NCBI GenBank assembly: GCA_001421095.1 | Contig: LIIK01000025.1 | Coordinates: forward strand, 1 to 27,307 | DNA from: Candidatus [Bacteroides] periocalifornicus | Lineage (GTDB): Bacteria; Bacteroidota; Bacteroidia; Bacteroidales; CAJPTX01 | DNA: 27,307 nt | Direction: 5' to 3' | Shown: positions 22,453 to 27,307 of the stretch, in pieces | How positions within the stretch are numbered: position 1 is the stretch's first letter | Layout: the number at the start of each line of letters is the position of its first letter | The notes under the pieces: model-generated | Seen by the model: the letters and a program-made list of their open reading frames with translations, nothing else | Database searches by the model: none | What the model was told of the DNA's origin: nothing | Position numbers and translations under genes: made by a program

Positions 22453-23553
22453 TTATAGATCGCGATCCTTTTCTAGGGCCTTCCCCTGCACCCTGTACAT
22501 GGTCCCCATGCCAGCCCACGGGGCTATGAGCGTGGATACCTGTTCGGCTCGGGTGTCGGTCAGGAAAATCTGCCCATAGTCGCCCTCTGCGAGTAGCTGG
22601 AGCAGGCTGGCGGCGCGGTCGCTATCGAGCCTGTCGAATAGGTCGTCGAGCAGCAGGATGGGCGGGTATCCGCACCGTTCGCGTAGCAGGGCAAACAGCG
22701 CAAGCCGCAGCGCAATGGTAAAGCATTTCTGCTGCCCCTGCGACCCTTCTCTGCGGATAGGCTCGCCATTGATGCGTAGGTCCAGCGTATCGCGATGTGG
22801 GCCTACTGTGGTGTGCATCAGTGCTCTATCCTTATCCCAACTGTTGCGGAGTAGCTGCGAGTAGTCGGCATCGTTCAGCTGGCTTACGTAGCCTACCGAG
22901 ACCCTCTCATCTGGGGCTCCGATCTGGCGGTATATTTCTGAGAATAGGGGATTTAGCCGTTCGCATAGCTGCATTCTCGCCTGGTGGATGGCGGTACCGA
23001 GCGGGGCGATTTGGGCATCGAGAGCCTCTAGCAGGGTAGGCTGGAGGGCATCGTTTTTCAGGTAGGCATTCCGTTGGGCTAGCGCACGCTCGAGCGAGGT
23101 AAGGTTTGCGAGGTAGGTGGGGCTATATTGCGCTATGGCCACGTTCATAAAGCGCCGGCGGAGGTCGCCCCCATCGGCTATGAGTTCTGCATCGTGCGGA
23201 TAGATGGCTACCAGGGCAATCTGCCCAATGTGGTCTGATAGCCGTGGGCAGGGCTTACCATCGTACTGCACGCTCTTTGCCCCTACCAGGGGATTCCTCA
23301 GTCCTACCGTGTGTTCACGCCCCTGGTGGTCGTAACGTCCGAATAGGGTGAAAAGCTCCTGCCCGTGGTGCACCGAGGCGCTGTCTGGCAGCCCGCTGGG
23401 GCTCTTGCAGAGGCTGAGGTAGTAGACCATGTCGAGCACATTCGTCTTGCCCTGCCCGTTGGCGCCCACAATGGCATTGAGCCTAGGGTGCCACAGGCAA
23501 TCGCATTGCCGATAGCTCCGGAAATTCACCGCTTGTAGCTCTGCTAGGTACAT
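22453..23553 (-). CDS. recF: DNA replication and repair protein RecF
   Basis: The 366-residue SMC-like ATPase helps load RecA at single-strand gaps. It begins MYLAELQAVNFRSY. Walker A is GANGQGKTN near 30-38, the ABC-type signature region is GSQGQQKCFTIALRLALF, and Walker B is ILLLDDLFDRLD followed by the D-loop; the C-terminus ends KDRDL. The frame extends to 23583, but ATG 23553 is chosen because it matches the family start and the -7 box at 23581-23588 lies upstream. It is the first gene of a tight three-gene operon with DUF721 and the DHH phosphoesterase. Confidence 0.96.
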   Translation of the reverse strand: MYLAELQAVNFRSYRQCDCLWHPRLNAIVGANGQGKTNVLDMVYYLSLCKSPSGLPDSASVHHGQELFTLFGRYDHQGREHTVGLRNPLVGAKSVQYDGKPCPRLSDHIGQIALVAIYPHDAELIADGGDLRRRFMNVAIAQYSPTYLANLTSLERALAQRNAYLKNDALQPTLLEALDAQIAPLGTAIHQARMQLCERLNPLFSEIYRQIGAPDERVSVGYVSQLNDADYSQLLRNSWDKDRALMHTTVGPHRDTLDLRINGEPIRREGSQGQQKCFTIALRLALFALLRERCGYPPILLLDDLFDRLDSDRAASLLQLLAEGDYGQIFLTDTRAEQVSTLIAPWAGMGTMYRVQGKALEKDRDL

Positions 23554-23580
23554 GGATTTTGCCGCACTGATTACCCACGG

Positions 23581-23588
23581 CAAAGGTA
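23581..23588 (-). promoter_or_regulatory. -7 box of the recF operon (TACCTTTG)
   Basis: Minus-strand TACCTTTG, a perfect match, lies 27 bases before the recF ATG. There is no clear -33 TTTG at the expected spacing. It decides the recF start, since the longer frame would begin inside the box. Confidence 0.65.
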
Positions 23589-24001
23589 GCGATTTTGCCC
23601 ATTTTTAAGCATCATGAGGGGGAAAGAACCCTTGATTAGGAACCCTGCAAACGGTGACTTTTGCTGGATGCCTATTCCTCCCATCCTCCATTCTACAGCA
23701 TTCCGATTCTCTTGTAAGTGCAACAAAAGGGGTGTTTTTACGTATACCTTAATATAGAGGCGTTGGATTCTCTCGCTTTGGATGCCCGGATCTAGTAGCG
23801 ACGTGGTGCGCCGTGCTTATCCAAGGCCGCATCGGTTCTACTAAGGCGTGCCTCGCCGTGTTTTATAGAACCATTGCGCTGCGTTTATCGAAGGGAAAGT
23901 GGTCCTGCTGGAAAGGGAGGGGCGAAGCGCTTTTTGTAGAGGACGCATAATTAGTTGCAATGCGTTAATAGTCAATCAGAATAATCGAATATACTACTGA
24001 C
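23589..24001. other. Intergenic region between recF and the aldo/keto reductase
   Basis: No gene is seen in about 410 bases. The stretch 23795-23870 carries GTAGCGACGTGGTGCGCCGTGC and a second GGCGTGCCTCGCCGTG block, both reminiscent of the dispersed-repeat core but too diverged to call. The AT-rich last 60 bases before 24002 may hold the reductase promoter, but no consensus box is clear. Confidence 0.4.
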
Positions 24002-24919
24002 ATGGAGAATGAGATATTGCATGCGTGCTACCGGCTCTGGAATGGGGTGGAGATCCCTAAGGTGGGGCTGGGGACGTGGTTGGTTAGAGACGATGCGGTG
24101 GCGCAGGCAGTGCGCAGCGCAGTGGCATTGGGCTATAGGCATATAGACACCGCGCAGGCCTATTTGAATGAGCGGGGTGTGGGCGAGGGGCTGCGGACAT
24201 GCGGGGTGAAGCGAGAGGAACTCTTCCTGACCACCAAGCTCGCGGCCGAGATTAAGGAGTACAGGAGGGCGGTGGAGGCCATAGATGAATCGCTCCAGCG
24301 GCTGGGGGTAGACTACATAGACCTCATGATAATCCACAGCCCCCAGCCGTGGACAGATTTCCATGCGGGTGAGCATTTCTACGAGGGGAACTTGGAGGCG
24401 TGGAGGGCGCTAGAGGAGGCGTACCATGCAGGGAAGCTGAGGGCTATAGGGGTCTCGAACTTTGAACGGGCCGACCTGGATAACATCCTGCAGCATGGCA
24501 GCGAGAAGCCGATGGTGAACCAGATTCTCGCCCATGTGGGCAACACTCCCTTCGACCTCGTGGAGTACAGCCAAAAGCGGGGTATTCTGGTGGAGGCCTA
24601 CTCGCCAGTGGCGCACGGTGCAATACTAGGGCATGAGGAGGTTGGCCGTATGGCAGCGCGCTACGGGGTGAGCGTGCCGCAGCTCTGCATTCGCTACTGC
24701 CTAGAGCTGGGGATGCTACCGCTCCCGAAGACGGCAAACCCAGACCATATGCGGGCTAATGCCTCGCTGGATTTCACCATAGCCCCGGGCGATATGGAGG
24801 TGCTGAAGGCGGTGGCCCCCATAGAGAACTATGGCGAGGGCGGCAAATTCCCGGTGTTTGGCGGGACGCTCTACGCCGACGGCAGGCTGGAGAAGGGAAA
24901 CTACAAGCGGAGAAGCTAG
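24002..24919 (+). CDS. Aldo/keto reductase
   Basis: The 305-residue cytoplasmic oxidoreductase is a TIM-barrel NADPH-type enzyme. All four catalytic residues are visible: Asp49 and Tyr54 in HIDTAQAY, Lys79 in FLTTKL, and His112 in IIHSPQP. IGVSNFERADLDNIL is the conserved barrel segment near 148-162, VNQI near 172-175, and VEAYSPVAHG near 197-206. The C-terminal cofactor region has LPKTANPDHMRAN where many relatives have IPKS-x-x-x-R, so phosphate recognition may differ. Substrate unknown. Succinate semialdehyde reduction would fit the abfD pathway, but that step is normally done by an unrelated iron-dependent dehydrogenase, so this is speculation. It is terminated at once and separate from abfD. 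Confidence 0.93.
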   Translation: MENEILHACYRLWNGVEIPKVGLGTWLVRDDAVAQAVRSAVALGYRHIDTAQAYLNERGVGEGLRTCGVKREELFLTTKLAAEIKEYRRAVEAIDESLQRLGVDYIDLMIIHSPQPWTDFHAGEHFYEGNLEAWRALEEAYHAGKLRAIGVSNFERADLDNILQHGSEKPMVNQILAHVGNTPFDLVEYSQKRGILVEAYSPVAHGAILGHEEVGRMAARYGVSVPQLCIRYCLELGMLPLPKTANPDHMRANASLDFTIAPGDMEVLKAVAPIENYGEGGKFPVFGGTLYADGRLEKGNYKRRS

Positions 24920-24937
24920 CGCGAAAAGCGTGAACAG

Positions 24938-24962
24938 GCGGGGTGTGGAGCCCCGCTTTTTT
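24938..24962 (+). terminator. Rho-independent terminator of the aldo/keto reductase
   Basis: Stem GCGGGG at 24938-24943 and CCCCGC at 24951-24956, followed by six T, starts 18 bases after the stop. Confidence 0.88.
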
Positions 24963-24995
24963 AGTGCCCGTATGGACTGAACCTCCGCTAGCCGG

Positions 24996-25141
24996 GCATA
25001 AATGATGCGGCACGGGAAGGGAGGGCACTCGCTACGCTTGGCATCGCCTCTAGACAGAAACAGACCTCTGCAAAAATCGCATAAACGATGCGGCATGGGA
25101 TAGGGCGAGCACTCGCTACGCTCGGCATCGCCCCTACCCAG
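24996..25141 (+). repeat. Two-unit direct repeat with 83-base period
   Basis: Unit 1 (24996-25057) and unit 2 (25079-25141) share GCATAAA-y-GATGCGGCA-y-GGGA, then GCACTCGCTACGCT-y-GGCATCGCC, and end in CAG, with only scattered changes. Each unit can fold, in unit 2 through GGGCGA...TCGCCC and CGAGC...GCTCG. GATGCGGCA recalls the core of the dispersed repeat but the rest differs, so this is a separate or distantly related element. Confidence 0.8.
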
Positions 25142-25306
25142 AACGCAACAGCAAATCTCGCCAGAGGACGCATGGCTGATTAAAACTTTTTACCGCGAGG
25201 AGGGACGGAGCGAGTCTCTACAAAATAACCCGAAAGCGGGCGGTTTTTGGCAGAGGGCGCGGCTTGGAGACCAAAGGGCGAGAAATTGATTTTTTAGTGG
25301 GTTTAC

Positions 25307-25323
25307 ATATTGATTATCAATAT
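25307..25323. promoter_or_regulatory. 17-bp operator-like palindrome upstream of abfD
   Basis: ATATTGAT, a central T and ATCAATAT form a perfect palindrome. More ATTGAT/ATCAAT half-sites flank it at about 25285-25290 and 25333-25338, and TACATA / TATGTA extend it outward. It lies about 300 bases before the abfD ATG. The half-site resembles FNR/CRP-type boxes, but the one-base spacing does not fit FNR. Confidence 0.4.
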
Positions 25324-25618
25324 TCTATGTAGATCAATCGGGGGCTTTGGGCGTTCATTGGAATGCTTCTGTTTTACGGGGAGGGCGGCAGGGTAACGTA
25401 ATTTGTAAGTATTCAAATGTAGGACTCATTAAGCTGGTTTATAGGTTTTTGTGATTTATTTTCAATCTAATTAACCCGGATTTGACGAATTGGCTCAGAT
25501 TTTGGCGGTGCGGGTTGAATAATGTTGCGAGAAATTGGGTAACTTAGCGGTGTGAAATGGTGGGAGAGAAGAACGAGCTAGCAGGCATTAGGAAAAGAAA
25601 ACTCAAACGCATACGGCT

Positions 25619-27115
25619 ATGATGACGAGCGATCAGTATCTGGAAAGCTTGAGGAAGATGGACCTCAAGATCTACATGTTCGGAAAACGTGTGGAGAACT
25701 GGGTGGATAACCCGATAATCCGCCCATCTATCAATTCGGTGGCCATGACCTACAAGTTGGCCCAGATGCCCGAGTACGAGGAGCTGATGACAGCTACCAG
25801 CAACCTCACGGGCAAGAAGATCAACCGGTTCTGCCACCTCCACCAGAATGCGCAGGACCTGGTGAACAAGGTGAAGATGCAGCGCCTGATGGGGCAGAAG
25901 ACGGCAGCCTGCTTCCAGCGCTGCGTAGGTATGGATGCCTTCAACGCCATCTACTCCACCACCTATGAGATGGACCAGAAGTACGGCACCGAGTACCACA
26001 AGAGGTTTGTGGACTACCTGAAGTTCGTGCAGGAGGGTGACCTCACCGTGGACGGCGCAATGACCGACCCCAAGGGTGACCGTGGCCTCTCACCCAGCCA
26101 GCAGAAGGATCCAGACATGTTCCTCCACATTGTGGAAGAGCGTCCAGACGGTATAGTGGTGCGCGGTGCGAAGGCTCACCAGACCGGGGCTTGCAATAGC
26201 CACGAACACCTCATAATGCCTACCCTCGCCATGAAGGAGGAGGATAAGGACTACGCAGTGTCATTCGCCATAGAGAGCGATGCGAAGGGCATCATGATGA
26301 TCTACGGTCGCCAGAGCTGCGATACCCGTAAGCTCGAGGAATTCCACAGCATGGATGTGGGGAATAGCGTGTACGGTGGCCAAGAGGCGCTGGTGGTGTT
26401 CGACAATGTGTTCATCCCCTGGCACCGCGTGTTCATGTGCAAGGAATGGGACTTCAGCGGGATGATGGTAGAGCGTTTTGCCGGCTACCATCGGCAGAGC
26501 TACGGTGGATGCAAGGTGGGCGTAGGCGATGTGCTGATAGGTGCGGCGGCTTTGGCTGCTGACTTCAACGGGGTGCCGAAGGCTAGCCACATCAAGGATA
26601 AGCTCATAGAGATGATCCACCTCAATGAGACGCTCTACTGCTGCGGGATCGCCTGCTCATCAGAAGGGCATCCGACCAAGGCGGGCAACTATGAGATCAA
26701 CCTGCTGCTGGCTAACGTCTGCAAGCAGAATGTAACCCGTCTGCCCTACGAGATAGCCCGTCTGGCCGAGGATATCGCTGGTGGATTGATGGTAACTATG
26801 CCCTCGGAGGCCGACCTACGCAGCAAGGAGGTTGGGCATGTAGTAGACAAATACTTCCGGGGCGTATACAACGTGGACACCGAGGCTCGCCTACGTATAC
26901 TCCGACTGATAGAGAATATGACGCTGGGGACAGCTGCGGTGGGCTACCGCACCGAGTCGATGCACGGTGCGGGCTCGCCCCAGGCGCAGCGCATCATGAT
27001 ATCGCGGCAGGGCGACCTGGAGGGAAAGAAGGAGCTTGCTCGTGTGATAGCCCGCGTGAAGAAGGATGGCAAGGTAGAGGAAGACAGCAACAAGGGAGCG
27101 ACGGCGTGGAAGTAG
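25619..27115 (+). CDS. abfD: 4-hydroxybutyryl-CoA dehydratase / vinylacetyl-CoA isomerase
   Basis: The 498-residue enzyme dehydrates 4-hydroxybutyryl-CoA to crotonyl-CoA and isomerises vinylacetyl-CoA, using FAD and a [4Fe-4S] cluster in a radical mechanism. All four cluster ligands known from the Clostridium aminobutyricum enzyme are present with the same spacing: Cys98 and Cys102 (ACFQRCVGMDAFN), His291 and Cys298 (GYHRQSYGGCKVG). Length and colinearity with the acyl-CoA-dehydrogenase-like fold are normal, including AHQTGACNSHEHLIMPT and FIPWHRVF. Start is 25619 or the adjacent ATG at 25622. The enzyme belongs to succinate- or GABA-to-butyrate fermentation in Porphyromonas-like bacteria. 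Partner genes (CoA transferase, 4-hydroxybutyrate dehydrogenase, succinate-semialdehyde dehydrogenase) are not in the window; the gene is alone between a long leader and a strong terminator. Confidence 0.96.
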   Translation: MMTSDQYLESLRKMDLKIYMFGKRVENWVDNPIIRPSINSVAMTYKLAQMPEYEELMTATSNLTGKKINRFCHLHQNAQDLVNKVKMQRLMGQKTAACFQRCVGMDAFNAIYSTTYEMDQKYGTEYHKRFVDYLKFVQEGDLTVDGAMTDPKGDRGLSPSQQKDPDMFLHIVEERPDGIVVRGAKAHQTGACNSHEHLIMPTLAMKEEDKDYAVSFAIESDAKGIMMIYGRQSCDTRKLEEFHSMDVGNSVYGGQEALVVFDNVFIPWHRVFMCKEWDFSGMMVERFAGYHRQSYGGCKVGVGDVLIGAAALAADFNGVPKASHIKDKLIEMIHLNETLYCCGIACSSEGHPTKAGNYEINLLLANVCKQNVTRLPYEIARLAEDIAGGLMVTMPSEADLRSKEVGHVVDKYFRGVYNVDTEARLRILRLIENMTLGTAAVGYRTESMHGAGSPQAQRIMISRQGDLEGKKELARVIARVKKDGKVEEDSNKGATAWK

Positions 27116-27140
27116 CCCATAGCGCTGAGCGAAAGCATGA

Positions 27141-27173
27141 AACGGGAGGCCAGGCGGCCTCCCGTTTTTTTTT
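27141..27173 (+). terminator. Rho-independent terminator of abfD
   Basis: An 11-pair perfect stem, AACGGGAGGCC and GGCCTCCCGTT, with a four-base AGGC loop is followed by a T-run. It begins 25 bases after the stop and is the strongest terminator in the window. Confidence 0.95.
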
Positions 27174-27307
27174 CGTTGACAGGGGAGAGCTGAAAGGGCT
27201 GACGTAATGCGATTTTTGGCAGTCTGAGACCTCGGCAAAAGACCCGTATAGGGGCAATCTTTTACAGGGGGCTTTCCTCTTCTTGCGAATAAATAGGTTT
27301 TAATCAA
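27174..27307. other. Right edge, probable start of another repeat copy
   Basis: No gene is seen. The last bases, AGGTTTTAATCAA (27295-27307), match AGGATTTTAATCAA that leads into copy C (17861-17874) with one base missing, so another dispersed-repeat copy may be cut by the window edge. Confidence 0.35.

Larger units (their letters stand above)
24963..25618. other. Long non-coding region upstream of abfD
   Basis: About 650 bases without a supported gene. The left part is G+C-rich and holds the two-unit duplication at 24996-25141. A short stem CCCGAAAGCGGG followed by CGGTTTTT lies near 25229-25248. The right part (25280-25560) is AT-rich, with the palindrome at 25307-25323 and a possible abfD promoter (TAACTTAG at 25540-25547). 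Confidence 0.55.

Noticed and set aside
23795..23870. Further copies of the dispersed repeat between recF and the reductase
   Set aside because: GTAGCGACGTGGTGCGCCGTGC resembles the core, but too few positions match by eye; a profile search would be needed before calling it.
24996..25141. CRISPR-like array
   Set aside because: There are only two units, each over 60 bases, with a 20-base spacer and no cas genes; a plain tandem duplication explains it.
25307..25323. FNR box
   Set aside because: The half-sites TTGAT and ATCAA are separated by one base, whereas the FNR site needs four.

Overview
The window looks like a chromosomal segment of an anaerobic, amino-acid-fermenting member of the Bacteroidota, probably order Bacteroidales. 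The reasons are a PorT-type outer-membrane protein of the type IX secretion system, recurrent Bacteroidota -7 boxes (TAnnTTTG, most often TACCTTTG) upstream of genes on both strands, little use of Shine-Dalgarno sites, a recF / DUF721 / DHH cluster, and a 4-hydroxybutyryl-CoA dehydratase of the kind used by oral and gut Bacteroidales to make butyrate. The bulk sequence is G+C-rich (one sampled 60-base line in gdhA is 57%), which does not fit low-GC genera. The genus cannot be fixed from sequence alone. No rRNA, tRNA, CRISPR array, insertion sequence or prophage was recognised.

Layout. 1-1263: a dispersed-repeat copy, then porT and a UUCG-loop terminator. 1493-3219: a SpoU-family RNA methyltransferase (minus), divergent from an overlapping pair of small membrane proteins (TM2, DUF2752). 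3220-5842: a second repeat copy, an ADP-forming acyl-CoA synthetase and a 48-residue membrane peptide. 5850-6900: an AT-rich island carrying one unrecognised ORF that resembles acquired DNA. 6951-8339: glutamate dehydrogenase. 8517-13827 (all minus): an outer-membrane barrel protein, a sodium-coupled NSS transporter, pnp and rpsO. 13828-14345: a divergent intergenic region with a perfect 39-bp-arm inverted repeat. 14346-17501 (plus): a DASS anion transporter, then ribF-rnhB. 17502-18015: two facing repeat copies and a strong terminator. 18016-23553 (minus): a PepSY-like protein, yifB/comM, an exported Lys/Pro/Ala-rich protein, and the operon recF / DUF721 / DHH phosphoesterase. 24002-27173 (plus): an aldo/keto reductase, a 700-bp gap with an 83-bp-period duplication, then abfD and its terminator.

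Metabolic theme. Glutamate dehydrogenase links glutamate and 2-oxoglutarate. 4-hydroxybutyryl-CoA dehydratase converts 4-hydroxybutyryl-CoA to crotonyl-CoA on the succinate/GABA-to-butyrate route. The ADP-forming acyl-CoA synthetase can harvest ATP from acyl-CoA thioesters. NSS and DASS transporters could bring in amino acids and dicarboxylates. These genes are scattered rather than in one operon, so the connection is inference from families.

The least ordinary parts are non-coding: a dispersed repeat family with a G-U-rich hairpin core (about 43-140 bp, at least four copies, a fifth probably starting at the right edge), the perfect 81-bp fold-back beside rpsO, the tandem duplication near 25000, and the AT-rich island with a short coupled leader ORF. 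No complete novel system could be demonstrated.
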